Source: Bolinopsis microptera (Eukaryota; Ctenophora; Tentaculata; Lobata; Bolinopsidae). From it: a stretch of 64,000 nucleotides of DNA. The stretch is taken from NCBI RefSeq assembly GCF_026151205.1, contig NC_087073.1:20178837-20242836 (forward strand). Reading direction: 5' to 3'. Below are positions 24,356 through 46,009 of this stretch, one piece after another (the first letter of the stretch is position 1; each line of letters starts with the position of its first letter). A program made the position numbers and the translations under genes. Under the pieces are notes generated by a model. That model worked only from the letters and a program-made list of their open reading frames with translations, had not been told where the DNA came from and made no database searches.

Positions 24356-27114
24356 ACAACATATAATTACGTAATCGTTTTGGAACATTTTTACTCCTTC
24401 CCCTCCGTAATCAGTTTTACACATGAGCTGTTGTATCAAAATTACACTAGCGTAATCATTTCGAAACCCCTCTCCCCGCCTTTGCTGATTACGTAATATG
24501 TGAACGACCCCGTTGTTTATATACCTGGGGACCCCAGGCTATAATATTTATGTTCATAATCATAATAGAGATTAGGCGCAATGACAGGCTGAGCGCCGCC
24601 CAGTAACCCCGATGCACTAGGCAGCGAGGGCATGCCTAGTATATAGGCAGAAGGATTGGCATCGTCAATCAATATGCAGCTCGTAGCGGCCTAGTAGTGC
24701 TACAAGTACAATGTACAATCTAGTACGTTGTACGTAAATTTCAACCATGTCATTGGTCATGATCATAGGTACTGATTTGCATATTGCATATGATTCATAT
24801 TAATGAATAAACAATACACCTAGTTTGTCATTTGTGGTCAATATGATTTCTGAAATTTGGTCAGCTCGTTCTTGATACATGTTTCGTATCCCTTCGGCGC
24901 GCGCGAAAAGTGGCATGCAACGTATGTCAAGCTCGTTCATATTCATTTAAGAGTCGAAACAAAATAAAAGCAGGCCTTCAGATTATTAATCAACCTCTAA
25001 TTATTTCATAATCAGATACAAATTGAAACTGTAACACCCCTAAAATCGCTAAAATACCGATAATTACCCACAAATTCATGATTTTGTCTTTAATGTAAGA
25101 GCTAGGTATTGCTTTTAGGAGTTTCATAAATTTATCTACAACTACAAGTCTTCTGTCGGACTAAAACTAATGGTAATATTTAAAACGGACAACTTTAAGG
25201 AGAGATAATCTTTAAAAAATAAGGTAAGCTGCATATTTTAAGAAAAATATACGAATGCGCTCTTTTAAAACATGTTTCTTAATGCAAATTAACTATATTT
25301 TAAATTTAAGAGGGTTTGATGACAGAAGATTTTTAGTCTCTCAACATTTGGGGTCCTATCCCAGGTATACGCATGTTCTAATGTCCATTACCCCTCAACA
25401 GATGACAACGAATCATTTCTTCTACGTTCACATATAAAATTTCATTAACTAAACCCCAAATCGATAATAATTTATACTTATAACATATCGGTCTTAAATT
25501 TATCACGGATAGCCGACACTGCCGAGACAATGGGCACAGTGATACCCACAATATTAACAATCATCATCACCTGGTCGCCATCGCTCACGAAATCTCCATA
25601 GGAGACTCTGTGGTATTGTGATGACTACGAACTATTTTCACCTATTTTTTGCACAGATCACCGAATAAACTAGGGTTACCTTCTATCATTTTGTACTCGG
25701 AGAAGAAATCACAAACTTAACTCCAATTTATTCGGATATCGTGCGAACTAATAAACTATAGTGCATGCTGCAATTCACATTTCAAAAGTCATCATCATCA
25801 GATTTCTCTCCTCTTCGATCTTGATATCATACTTTAAAGTTTCTTCAAGCCTACCAAAAAATGTGCAAAAACTGTAAATCGCAGCTTTGAGCTTATAAAC
25901 CGCTATAAAATCTATTTCACAAACTATTAAATTTGCTTCAATTGGAACATATACTGAAATGAACTTCATTGCAGGAGCCATAAATAGTATTAGAATTATT
26001 GTCTGAGAGAACTGTTATGTGATTTTTCAAGGATTTGTGGCCCAGACAGAACATCAATCATGATTGAACATCAAGCAACATGGTAAAAAACATATTTTAA
26101 CAGAATGTTTGTTCCATTTCCTAAAAGAATTCGATCGACCACAATCGATAACTGTTGATAGATTCCCAAATAACAACAAATCGATACTTTTCGACTTAGT
26201 TCATGTTTGTGTTAACCATGTTAACAATGTCAGTGTTAACCCATGTTAACCTTCATCAAGAGGAAAAGTAGACCTACAGCTAGCTGTTTGTTTGCATGAG
26301 AGTTATGTTCACCTAATCTTTAAAAATAACGTCGCATCTATAGTTCCGGGGATATTGAGCTAAATTTCGTGAAGTCTACCTTTACTCAGTTAAATATGAA
26401 AATCTAACTTTAAGCTAAAATCAGATATGCTAAAGTCCTATTAAATTTCATGCTTCAATGTACGTAGCAGACTTTACGCAACGGACCTGCTTGATCATTG
26501 ACTGGAGCTATGAGTTCGGGGGTAGAAGGAGTACAATCAAGAGTAAAAGATGAGACTTTTTCTTGGTGCAGCCACCCTCTCAAATATCAAAAAGGAGGGT
26601 TTAAAAGAAAGCTAATCAAAGTTTAGAAAGACAAGAAAGTGAAGGCTGAAAAAACACAGCGGATATTTATATGAATGCTTGGTTGTACTCCGGCTTCCCT
26701 AAAATGAAGTTAAAGCATATATAACAATCAAATCTGTAACATCATTATTTCATAGAGCAACATTTTACTTAGTTTAACAATAACATAAACCTACAAGAAT
26801 AATGAATATAATTGCGGTATTTTTGTAAGGGGAACTCGTGCTTAACAAATGAATTCCCGAGTTGCTGCTGCTCGACAAAATATAAAATTAACAGTACTCG
26901 ACAAGTCACTCTGCTACTGACAGCTAGAAGGACACACTTTTTGTAAAAACACGGTAAAAACTCACGGAAAAAGATAAAAATACACAGAATCTTAATTAAA
27001 GGTTCAACTTACAAACTAACCAAGCACACAGCTAAAATTACCAACACGTTAAGTCACAGAGAGATCACGGCAATTTCGCGTATCTACTCTTTGGGAGGAA
27101 TTTTAGGAAAGTTC

Positions 27115-27215
27115 TTAGTTACGACGTCAGTACCGCGCGTAACAGTCAAATAACGTGACGTCACACTAGCAGAGGCCTGTGACGTCACAATCCCGGGCGT
27201 GACATCACACCACCA
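27115..27215. promoter_or_regulatory. Cluster of CRE-like palindromes
   Basis: Two perfect TGACGTCA palindromes (27156-27163 and 27180-27187) lie close to ACGACGTCAG (27121-27130) and GTGACATCAC (about 27199-27208). TGACGTCA is the full CREB/ATF site. The cluster lies about 140 bp past the S6K stop codon, so it could act as an enhancer or promoter for a transcript reading away from S6K. No such gene is visible. Confidence 0.45.
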
Positions 27216-27327
27216 CCACCACGAACAGTCGCTTATCATCAGTTCCCTTAAACAAGCCCCAGCAGAAACCACGATAATAACTTAGGTATAAAATTGGAGG
27301 CAGGGGAAACCTGCGTGGCAACGTGGG

Positions 27328-37488
<10,161 letters not shown>

Positions 37489-37974
37489 CTTCTATCTTCT
37501 ATCTTCAGTCTCCCTAAACAGTACACATCCTGCCCGAGAATTTGTGGTTAGAAAAATGTTCTGAAATGAAAATATAGATGAGAAAAAGCTTGGTTGAGAA
37601 GGATGGATCTGCACTACAGGAGTAATTGTATGTGATCCGATCTGAATTTACTGATACAATTTTAAGAACGAGTGATATTCACATGTTCTAATAATATGAT
37701 GTACCATATAATGCAAAGGCAGCAAGAATTTAGATTCATTTCTTAAAGTTTGTTATCATTAAATTCTTACGTACTTACAAGCGATTAACAAAAATATTAA
37801 ATCCATACAATTGAGGCCTTATCCAGTATCCATCCATTTTAGACCAATCTCCGACCCAAAAAACCAAAACCCCGATTTACTGCAGGTTTTTGCTTTCCTC
37901 CTATACTAAGTCCGCAGTAAATTGTAGTTCTACTGTATTTAGCATTTTTAATTAGATAGGTCAGATATTCTAAT
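37489..37974. other. Upstream flank of S6K
   Basis: On the minus strand the S6K start codon is preceded by GAAGATAGAAGATAGAAG and, about 25 bases up, by a possible acceptor CTGTTTAG. No TATA box can be assigned. 37862-37943 carries a short inverted word pair (CCCCGATTTACTGC / GCAGTAAATTG) that may be a pogo-like transposon end. Confidence 0.4.
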
Positions 37975-38430
37975 TTAACAAGAATTTTGCCGCGGTTAAA
38001 CCACGCAAGATCAATTTTCCCTACGATGTACTTGTATACCTTTAATTCTTTTGAGTGAAAGGTGTGACTGGAAAAAAGTGCAACATATTTACATACTATG
38101 TTATTTATAAATGAGTGGGATTCGTGCATGGTAAAAATTGACGATTTATTTGACGAACGTAGCGCCGTGCATCAACAATAAATGGATCCAGAAAATTGCG
38201 GAAAATAACTTTGCGAAGGAGGAATTTCACTGTAATTAATTAACACATGGCTAGCGTCGCGCGCAGCATAACATACGCCTTCTATACACATAATTATAGG
38301 GGAGTGGTCTATATTGCGAAGGAGCAGACTTTTGTCATCACCGCAGGTCCATCGGGCCACCTCATATATCCAAACCCGATTACCTATTCCCTACGATCTT
38401 TTTGCCTTCGGCAAGAGTAGGGACAAAAAT
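37975..38430. repeat. Dispersed repeat family, copy B
   Basis: Partner of 14344-14830 in the same orientation, with the same GCCGCGGTTA start, AGCGTCGCGCGCAGCATAAC block, AGGAGCAGACTTTTGTC, CCGGGC-type linker and terminal TTGCCTTCGGCAA hairpin. Confidence 0.8.
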
Positions 38431-38523
38431 TCAAATTAATTATACATTTCTTCTACTCTTGTAGATATGTTCCGTTTCTACTTCTTGTTGGTCCCTAAGG
38501 TTAGCTGACTCCAGACCAGACGA

Positions 38524-41500
38524 TTTTTTTTATTGAAATCTTTCAAATCAGTCAATTACATACAAGTTTACACAATGAATTAGTTAAATATAATATTGTC
38601 CTCTAAGCATGGATTGTCAAAGTTGAAATTGTCTCGGACAAAATGTATGTAACCAAAGGACCTGAGGGTCACCAAAACACAGATATTGAGTGCAAATGCA
38701 GCTCCTGCACAAGCATGGGCCCTTATAAAATTGTAATAAGTTACTTTAAACAAAATCACACACCCATTCAATCAATTCATAAAATATTGTGCTGTGAGAT
38801 GAAATTGAGAAATATGTGAATGCAGACAGCAAGAATAGATAATCTTGAATAAACTATTTTACGGATTTGTTTCTATTGAATAGTCAAGTTCAGAGTCCGA
38901 ATCCACCGGGATAATTTTCCCCCACATGTAAGTGGAAAGTTTACTTTTAAAATCAGTGATACTCTCTATCTCACGGATATCTAGAGGAATGTGATTCCAC
39001 TTAGTGTGGGTCCTATAGAAGAAATTCTTGGCAAAAGCGTTGGAGCTTGCTCGAGGTGAGATAGAGCTTACAAAACATAGAGAGTCCATGTGACTATTTC
39101 TGAGCCTTGAGTGGCCTTGAAATGGTTGCAAATATGAGGGTAAAGTGACAGGTATATGTTGCTTCACAATTTTAAAGAAGAAGATGAGATCCAAGAAGTC
39201 AAAGCGGTCTTCAATCGGCATAATCTTCAGCTGTCTGCATTTTTGAATGTATGTGGATGGTGGATAACTCATATACTCCTCGTGAAGAATCCACTTAATA
39301 GCACGCTTTTGGAGGCCCTCCAGCTTGCTTATCTGGGATTTTGTGACTGGTCTCCATATAACCGAGCAATGCTCAAATAGGCTCCTCACTAAAGTGAGAT
39401 ACAGTACTCTACGACGATTTACGTCTTGGACAAAATAACAATTTCTTCTCGCCATGCCTAATTTTTGGTTTGCCTTAGAAAGGACTTTGGAGCACTGATC
39501 TTTCCAATCGAGATTTGATGTCACAATTACACCCAGATCCTTTTCATGATCAACATAGTCAAGTGTGATTCTTCCCATGGAGTATACAAAGTTAAAGAGT
39601 GGTAGGACACTAAGGAGGGAAACTGTTTCGGATATCCTTCCTGCGACGGTGAGGACCTTACATTTGTCGGGATGAAATCTCATTTTATTAGAAAGTGACC
39701 AGTCATGGAGATAATCAATGTCCTTCTGCAGTCGCAGGATATCAGACTCCGAAACAATCTTACGCCAAATTTTAGTATCATCGGCATACAGTGACAGTTG
39801 TGTGCCTGGTGAAATCCCCACTGATATATCATCAATGAACATAATGAACAGCAATGGTCCCAAAATTGACCCTTGAGGTACACCAGACTGGGCGTTTCTC
39901 ATAGAAGAAAACTTGCCACTCATCAAGACCTGTTGTTGCCTGTCTCTTAGATAATCAGTGATGAATTTCAGTAGCCTCCCATCAATACCAAATTTGCTCT
40001 TTAGCTTAAATAATATAAGATCATGGTTAACCGAGTCAAATGCTTTGGCAAAATCAAAGTAGACTACATCTGTTCTCATATTTTCATTCAGTGAGAGCGC
40101 TAGGCTGTCGCACAGTCCTACAAGATTAGTTGCACAAGATCTCTCAGCTCGGAAACCATGCTGTTTGTCATTGATCATGCCATTAGTAAGTGCCAATAAC
40201 TCATCTCTTATTATGCGTTCAAGAACTTTTGTGATTAAGCATGTAAGAGAAATTGGCCTATAATTTGAAACCTCATGTTTATCCCCTTTCTTGAATATTG
40301 GTACAATGTGCCCCAGTTTCCACTCCCTTGGTAGTGTCCCAATGTTGTAGCATGAATGAAAAAGTATTGATATAGGGTATGCGAGCCCAACCGCACAGTT
40401 TTTCAAAAGTTTCCCATGGATACCATCAGGTCCATAAGCTTTATTAGCATTAATATTGGAAAGGATTTTGCGAACCCTTCTGTGGTCAAATTCAATATCA
40501 AAGCGCCAATCATTAGAGTAATCTATATCTATGTCATAAGTTGATGCCTCAGAGAACTGCTCGAAGAAAAAGTCATTAAATAGGTTGGCCTGGTCTTCAG
40601 GGCAGTTGCGGACAGTGCCTTTGTGGCTTACAAACTCAGGGATCCGCTGACTAGCTGTCTTCGATTTGACATAGGACCAAAATTTTTTTGTTATTAAAGC
40701 ACTATCATCAGATTCATTTAATGTTTCCCTCATTTTTTGAGCAACCACATTTTTGAAATTTTTCCTAGCAAGGGAGAATGCAATTTCAGCTCTATCACTT
40801 TTATGCCTTTCTTTATGTAATCTCACTTTCTTACGCCATGCATCATAACACTCCGAGTCAAACCATGGATCTTGGCCATCAGTCTTGACAGAGCATTTTT
40901 TAACAAATTTATCTGTGACATTAAAAAGTTTGTCCTTAAATTTTTTCCATCCAATTTCAGGTTCTGTGCCATTGAGCAATGCATCCCAATTCGTGTGTCG
41001 GAGTTCATGGTTTAGCCTCTCCCAGTTCACAGTCTTAAAGTTATAGCACATACGCCTGACTGGCTTCTTCCTACCAACTTTAACGTTGATCTTAAAATTG
41101 ATGGGGAAGTGGTCAGACTTGCAAGCACTATCTCTCTCACCTACCATTAGGTCATTAATATTTGACACAGAGTTTGTGAGCAATAGGTCAAGTGTTTTGC
41201 CTTTGCAGTGGGTAGGTGTTAACACACATTGTTGAAGGCCTAGATCAACAAAAGATTCAACAAAAGATTGCTCAATAGGACAGGAGCTGGCCAGGGTAGA
41301 CCAGGAAACTCCGGTCAGGTTAAAATCTCCTAGTATGAAGACTTTACTCAGTCCTCTTCTTCTGAGAAGAGTTTTCAAAGACTCAACAATTTTTTCATGA
41401 TTTGCGGAGCCCAGTGTACCAACACGATAACATGTGCATACAACAAACTTAATTCCAGTGGATGTCTTAAATTCCACAGCAAGAATTTCTGCACCATACT

Positions 41501-41640
41501 TGAGATGAACTTCCTTTGAAGTTACTGAATGGCAAGGTTTGATGCCTAGGCAGTTGAGACCTCTAATCGAGACCCTACATAATAAATCCATACAGTTACA
41601 TAATTGAAACAATTAAGGCCCCTTGGTGTGGGCAAAATAT
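38524..41640 (-). mobile_element. Non-LTR retrotransposon, 5'-truncated (LINE 2)
   Basis: One long ORF (APE plus RT) followed by about 330 bp of 3' sequence ending in TTTCAATAAAAAAAATCG on the minus strand, a plausible poly-A tail at 38524-38531. The 5' limit falls within the endonuclease domain near 41612-41640, the usual 5' truncation of a LINE insertion. It lies about 1 kb upstream of S6K. Confidence 0.85.
38859..41612 (-). CDS. APE endonuclease-reverse transcriptase of LINE 2
   Basis: An uninterrupted 917-codon frame preceded directly by a stop. The initiating codon at 41612 is TTG, with the first in-frame ATG at 41588-41586. The beginning of the APE domain (first catalytic Asn and Glu motifs) is missing. 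Present: VCTCYRVGTLG, VFILGDFNLTGVSW and KSDHFPINF (final SDH motif). The RT follows with NYRPISLTCLITKVLERI, VVYFDFAKAFDSVNH (motif A), VPQGSILGPLLFIMFIDDI (motif B region) and SLYADDTKIW (catalytic YADD), then the thumb KDLGVIVTSNLDWK. The tail TKWNHIPLDIREIES is the typical LINE C-terminus. No internal stop in 917 codons suggests a fairly recent insertion. Confidence 0.93.
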   Translation of the reverse strand: MFQLCNCMDLLCRVSIRGLNCLGIKPCHSVTSKEVHLKYGAEILAVEFKTSTGIKFVVCTCYRVGTLGSANHEKIVESLKTLLRRRGLSKVFILGDFNLTGVSWSTLASSCPIEQSFVESFVDLGLQQCVLTPTHCKGKTLDLLLTNSVSNINDLMVGERDSACKSDHFPINFKINVKVGRKKPVRRMCYNFKTVNWERLNHELRHTNWDALLNGTEPEIGWKKFKDKLFNVTDKFVKKCSVKTDGQDPWFDSECYDAWRKKVRLHKERHKSDRAEIAFSLARKNFKNVVAQKMRETLNESDDSALITKKFWSYVKSKTASQRIPEFVSHKGTVRNCPEDQANLFNDFFFEQFSEASTYDIDIDYSNDWRFDIEFDHRRVRKILSNINANKAYGPDGIHGKLLKNCAVGLAYPISILFHSCYNIGTLPREWKLGHIVPIFKKGDKHEVSNYRPISLTCLITKVLERIIRDELLALTNGMINDKQHGFRAERSCATNLVGLCDSLALSLNENMRTDVVYFDFAKAFDSVNHDLILFKLKSKFGIDGRLLKFITDYLRDRQQQVLMSGKFSSMRNAQSGVPQGSILGPLLFIMFIDDISVGISPGTQLSLYADDTKIWRKIVSESDILRLQKDIDYLHDWSLSNKMRFHPDKCKVLTVAGRISETVSLLSVLPLFNFVYSMGRITLDYVDHEKDLGVIVTSNLDWKDQCSKVLSKANQKLGMARRNCYFVQDVNRRRVLYLTLVRSLFEHCSVIWRPVTKSQISKLEGLQKRAIKWILHEEYMSYPPSTYIQKCRQLKIMPIEDRFDFLDLIFFFKIVKQHIPVTLPSYLQPFQGHSRLRNSHMDSLCFVSSISPRASSNAFAKNFFYRTHTKWNHIPLDIREIESITDFKSKLSTYMWGKIIPVDSDSELDYSIETNP

Positions 41641-42359
41641 GTGTCCTGGCAATCACAATGGAGATGCTTCTCGTTGTAGAGTCCTGGTATACAATTTATC
41701 TGAGGAACTGGGACTGCATTATAATAATTTAAGGAAATCACTAACAACAGTCTTTAAACGATAATAGAGACAATAGAAATAAATACGTGGGCAAAAATAT
41801 CAAATGGAACAAAATGCAGCCACCTAAACAGATCTTGAGCCCACAAGCAATCTTGACTTAAATTGTTTTATCTTCAGCGAGAGCTAAGACCTATATGAAT
41901 ACCGTGCTGTACATTTGCATGGCCATGGCATGTGGAATAATTGGATTGAGATTACTTGACTGGAAGGTGAGTGACGAAATTTTTAACTTAACTAAATACT
42001 GTGAGAACTACTTTTTAGTCTTAATGTCCAAGAGTTTCCCTTGCAACTGAATAACTGATTTCTGAGCCACCCCTGCAGATTTCGTCGATTTCAGGTGCCG
42101 TCGGCACCATAAAAATTAAAAGCAAACATAAATTTTTTCCCCTAAAATCGAAAGCTTTCTGCGCAAAAAATTGACCTCAACAGAAAAAATTAAACATGGC
42201 TTCAAATCCAAATTTGAACCAGAGATATTTCACTTCCTCTCGATAAACTCAATTTTCAACCCAAAATAAAGTCTCAAAGGGGTAAATTACTCAGGTCAGG
42301 ATTGTAGGCAATGACTATGCCAAACCATACATTTTTGTAAATTCATTAAACTTTCAATT
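41641..42359. other. Intergenic, no gene seen
   Basis: AT-rich sequence with no recognisable coding region or transposon end. Confidence 0.5.
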
Positions 42360-42555
42360 TAGCCTAAAACACCCTATTTCGCAAAATTTTTCCGGGGGGC
42401 TGCGCCCCCCTAGCCCCCGCCAATGGGGTCCACCCCTTACCTGGACCCCGCTGGGGGCCGCACCCCCAGACCCCTGCCACAGCTTGCAGCTTCGCTAGCC
42501 GACAGCCCCCCCCCCCCCCCCCCCAAAGAAAAATCCTGGCTACGTGCCTGAGCAA
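42360..42555. repeat. GC-rich poly-C repeat, second copy
   Basis: Shares with 34957-35182 the words AACACCCT(A/G)TTTCGCAAAA, CCGGGGGGCTGCGCCCCCC, CTGGACCCCGCT, CCCAGACCCCTGCCACAGC, a poly-C run and AAAGAAAAA..CTGGCTACGTGCCTG. The reverse-strand edge CAGGCACGTAGCCAGG resembles a hAT-like end. No partner end is seen. Confidence 0.75.
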
Positions 42556-42839
42556 AATATAGGTTTAGGGCTTTTCAGATGATTTGGCTCCTCAACAGAT
42601 ACCGACGTACATAACGGTCAATATGTAGTTTAGGTTTACCTGGCCTGTAGGTTACGAATGTGCACGAGGAGGAAAAAAAAGCAAACTTAAGAAAATTTCT
42701 CGGGAACTTAAAAGTTCACCTCAAAACGAAATCTGCACCTATGTTCTGAGCATTAATCATGTCACTTTTTATTTCCTCCAGTTTTGTTGTCGCTTTTAGA
42801 AAGACTTCCTTATATCCAACAATACCCTGAAACGCGTCA

Positions 42840-43780
42840 AAAAGGTGCTTTATGGACTTCACTTGGAATAAACATCTCCTACTGAACCCTAGAATAAATC
42901 CGGGTGAGATACTGGATAACATCGATGAGAGGAGCAAAAAGTTGTTTCCTCGCTACTCAAGCAGGAGCACAGACACTAAAGTAATGTCTCTCTTGCATGG
43001 CCATGACATCACCTTCACAGCGTTCAAGGCAAGGGTTGCCAACAACTGCGACCCTCAGTGTCCGAATTGTCAGATGTTGGACAACAATTACCATCGAATC
43101 TTCTCTTGTCCACTGTACCGCTGTTCCTACAGAGAAACCATTCAAGAGCACTCCACTAGTGACCAACCATGCTGGTCTATCTTAAGAGATGGTAGTGATG
43201 GCAGCATCACTGCCTTCCGATCTTTAGCACAGATCGCCATCGATGAACTATCATAGAATTGATACTTATACTTATTAGTGCTCCTTCACCTCCATCCCCC
43301 TTTATGTCCTACATCTCCTTATGACATCACTCCCCCTTCAGCCTCTACTACTCCTTTACTACTCCATCTACTGCCTCATCTTCTGGACATCATTATCTTC
43401 TAGTTAAGTTGAGAATTCTCAACACCCACTTCCAAGTCGAGTACTCTCGACCCACTTAGTCCACATACCTTGCAAACTTACAGCAGGGTATTTGTAATGG
43501 TCTAAGTCCCTAATACACGCCAAAGATGGTTCCTCTATACTCAACCGTAGGAGAAGAGAATTAGGTGACTGTATTTTGTTCTAATGTTGATATTAATATA
43601 AGTATGTTCTAGTTGTTACTCCTTTTGTTTTAACGTTTTTATGGTACTCTCCTTAAATTATTTCAATGCAGTCACTCAGATGATTTTTAAATCAGGACAC
43701 TTAAATAAAGACACATACTCTGCCCACAATAAGGGGCCATAATTTTTAAATTATGTAACAGTATAGAATTATTATTATTA
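42840..43780 (+). pseudogene. LINE RT C-terminal fragment with (ATT)n tail
   Basis: A 134-codon open frame (42852-43256) encodes the zinc-knuckle tail of a LINE reverse transcriptase: LLHGHDITFTAFKARV, then CPNCQMLDNNYHRIFSCPLYR (C-x2-C...H...C). About 500 bp of 3' UTR follow, ending with ATTATTATTATTA (about 43769-43780), a tail style of CR1/L2-like elements. The RT core is absent, so this is a 5'-truncated copy. Confidence 0.65.
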
Positions 43781-43781
43781 C

Positions 43782-43904
43782 TAAAACATCCTTGAACTTG
43801 TCTAATGTAATATGACTATCTTCATCACAGTCTATTGTCTTCATCACTTCCTCAACCCAACAACCAAGATCATAAGCAGCATCAGCAAACATGTCCAAAT
43901 CAAG
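43782..43904 (-). pseudogene. Possible orphan exon with EF-hand-like loop
   Basis: Minus-strand open frame of 41 codons, MFADAAYDLGCWVEEVMK then TIDCDEDSHITLDKFKDVL, ending at a GTAATA that could be a donor. DCDEDSHITLDKF has the D-x-D-x-D spacing of an EF-hand loop but K at position 12 instead of E. It is directly abutted by the LINE tail at 43780. I cannot find neighbouring exons. It may be a gene fragment or chance. Confidence 0.25.
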
Positions 43905-44374
43905 AAAACAACAAATTTTCAAGAAAACAACAAATTTTTATTTAAATCAATTATAGCAACAATTTGAAAAAAAATATTTACATGACCACATTGTAGAGTC
44001 AAAGTCTACATTTTCCATAATGTACTCAGAATTGTATAGCACCAGACAAAAACTAGCAGCTAAGTCGTCGTTAAATCGTAGCGATAAGAGATGAGCTCAA
44101 TAATCAACGCGTTACAAAACTACATCAAACTTAGGAGCGAGATAGAAGGTACATGAGTACTTAGAGAAAGAGAGAGAGTGATGAATGTGGAGAAGGCAAC
44201 CTTCACCCGGCAGTATTTCTCATATCTGGAGGTATGTCGAAAGAGTGTAAGCAATTTTTCAACAGACTAGCGGACCTCATAGCCAGAAAGAGGAAGGAGA
44301 GGTATTGTGATGTGGTAAGGCATGTAAGAACGAGGATATAATTTGCAATGCTTAGAACAACACTTATTGCTTTT
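43905..44374. other. Short intergenic stretch
   Basis: AT-rich, with a duplicated AAGAAAACAACAAATTTT (43901-43938). No gene seen. Confidence 0.5.
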
Positions 44375-44411
44375 AATACTTTCAACACTACTATATAACA
44401 AATAATTTGAG
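44375..44411 (+). other. Candidate spliced-leader sequence, copy 2
   Basis: Identical over 37 bases to 9904-9940. It ends TTTGAG 13 bases before the first ATG of LINE 3 ORF1 and marks the probable 5' end of the element. See copy 1 for the reasoning. Confidence 0.45.
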
Positions 44412-44423
44412 TTTCAGGAAGCA

Positions 44424-45980
44424 ATGTCAATGGCGGGCCAAAAGGGGCACGAGGCCCTGGCCAGTAAGAAGCTCAAGAAGACTCTAAAGCCAAAGAAGAA
44501 CTCTGTTATACTTCCTGTATTTGAAGACGGCTCGTGTAAACAGTGTGGGAGTAATGACACTGTGAATGAATCGATTATCTGTAATGTCTGTGATGGGATG
44601 TTTCACTCCGCTTGTCGCAAAAAAAACGGTGTTCAATTTCCTGACTCCATTTGTACAAATACCTTCCGTGCTAAGGTGAGACCTGTGATTGCAGATCAAG
44701 CTCGTTGGGGTTATTTTCTATTCGTATGTGAAGATTGCATTTCACTGGTAGATGACACCCGTTCTTCCAAAAACGTTTCTCCACCTGGTCCACCTGTACC
44801 ATCTGTGGCAGATGCTCCTAAGTCCAACCCTGTGATGAGTCATGATAATGGTGATGATGAAGCTCCTGATATTCTCTCCAAAGTTGAGCATCTGATGAGG
44901 GCAAACAACTCTGCCCTTCTGGAATCATTTCGTGAGGAAATGCATAGCATTATTGTCGACAAGCTTGCTCTATGTGCTCCAGAACATTTGCAGGAAGAGC
45001 AAGTTTCTAATGTTAACAAAGAAAACTTGCAATCCCGGTCTCCAGGTGCACTGTCCTCTTACAGCAATTTTTCTGCAGCTCTTGTAGGTGGTGCTAGTTC
45101 TCCTCAGCCAAGAAAAGTGTCCGCTAACATAAATCAAATTGGCAAGGAAAGTAAAGAGATATTGGTGCTAGATAGTCCCTTTCCTTCTGCTGATATTTCA
45201 TCTGCTCCAGATGTTCTATCTGAGTTGCTCTATGACACACGATTGATTGCTATGAAAACTAGCCTACTAGATTCACACAAGAAGATAACGCTAGTTTTTC
45301 CATCTTCATCTGATAGGCTGAAGGCTAAAAGTCTTATTGAAAACTCTGATGTCATTAAATTACTTGGTTTTCACATCACTCTTTCCCAGAAAGCTCTCCC
45401 TAAAGTCACTGTGTCTAATATTCCCAGTCAGATATTCGAAACCATTGAACGCTCTGGTTTGCCCGCTGAAGATTTCCGGTTACAGACTAAAAAAGCTCTT
45501 CTAGATATTATTCCCTTGAAAAATCCTGGACTTAAACACTTGCTAGATAATGAGCATTTCTTTGAAATTGTGTACATAAATGTTGGACTAAGGTACACTA
45601 CTGCTGGGATCAAGGTCTCTCCTCAGATTAGGAACCTATTGACAGGAGACGGCAAAATCTTTATTCTGAATAGTGCTTGTCCTGTAAAGGATAGATTCAT
45701 CATCAAGCAGTGCTATAATTGTCAGAAGCTCCACCATATTTCCCAAAATTGTCCTGAGAAAGAAACTCTGGTTTGTATGTATTGCAGCGGTAGGCATAGA
45801 ACATCAGACTGTCATTACAAGGAAGACCCTAGCAGACATAGATGTCGCAATTGCAGTCTGTCAAAAGATCCAAGAGTCTCATCTCATTGTAACACTCACC
45901 ATTCCAGCTCAGAGCAGTGCCCCATCATGCAACAGGCATTGAATCGGTATAAACAAAACATCCTTACTTCAAAAAACTAG
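44424..45980 (+). CDS. LINE 3 ORF1 protein: PHD finger and CCHC zinc knuckles
   Basis: 518 codons. The N-terminal basic segment (KKLKKTLKPKK) is followed by a PHD-type finger at about residues 36-110 (CKQCGSND, CNVCDGMFHSAC, FVCEDC). The middle has a low-complexity Ser/Pro-rich part, a possible coiled coil (KVEHLMRANNSALLESF) and an RRM-like half. The C-terminus carries two zinc knuckles, CYNCQKLHHISQNC (C-x2-C-x4-H-x4-C) and CMYCSGRHRTSDC, then a further Cys/His cluster. ORF1 proteins bind element RNA and form the RNP. The stop at 45978 is 29 bp before ORF2. I chose the first ATG (44424); a second lies two codons later. Confidence 0.88.
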   Translation: MSMAGQKGHEALASKKLKKTLKPKKNSVILPVFEDGSCKQCGSNDTVNESIICNVCDGMFHSACRKKNGVQFPDSICTNTFRAKVRPVIADQARWGYFLFVCEDCISLVDDTRSSKNVSPPGPPVPSVADAPKSNPVMSHDNGDDEAPDILSKVEHLMRANNSALLESFREEMHSIIVDKLALCAPEHLQEEQVSNVNKENLQSRSPGALSSYSNFSAALVGGASSPQPRKVSANINQIGKESKEILVLDSPFPSADISSAPDVLSELLYDTRLIAMKTSLLDSHKKITLVFPSSSDRLKAKSLIENSDVIKLLGFHITLSQKALPKVTVSNIPSQIFETIERSGLPAEDFRLQTKKALLDIIPLKNPGLKHLLDNEHFFEIVYINVGLRYTTAGIKVSPQIRNLLTGDGKIFILNSACPVKDRFIIKQCYNCQKLHHISQNCPEKETLVCMYCSGRHRTSDCHYKEDPSRHRCRNCSLSKDPRVSSHCNTHHSSSEQCPIMQQALNRYKQNILTSKN

Positions 45981-46009
45981 CTACAAACTCTAAGTCAGAA
46001 TGTCAGAGT

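Larger units (their letters stand above)
22943..27114. other. Gene-free stretch with GC-rich dispersed repeats
   Basis: No gene recognised. Contents: CGCGCGC-rich palindromic words at 22955-23010; a repeat at 23104-23225 shared with 51601-51660 and 52187-52335; a second family at 24108-24355 shared with 50938-51055; and at 24528-24608 an inverted relative of the MITE at 13100. 25000-27100 is AT-rich and featureless. Confidence 0.55.
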
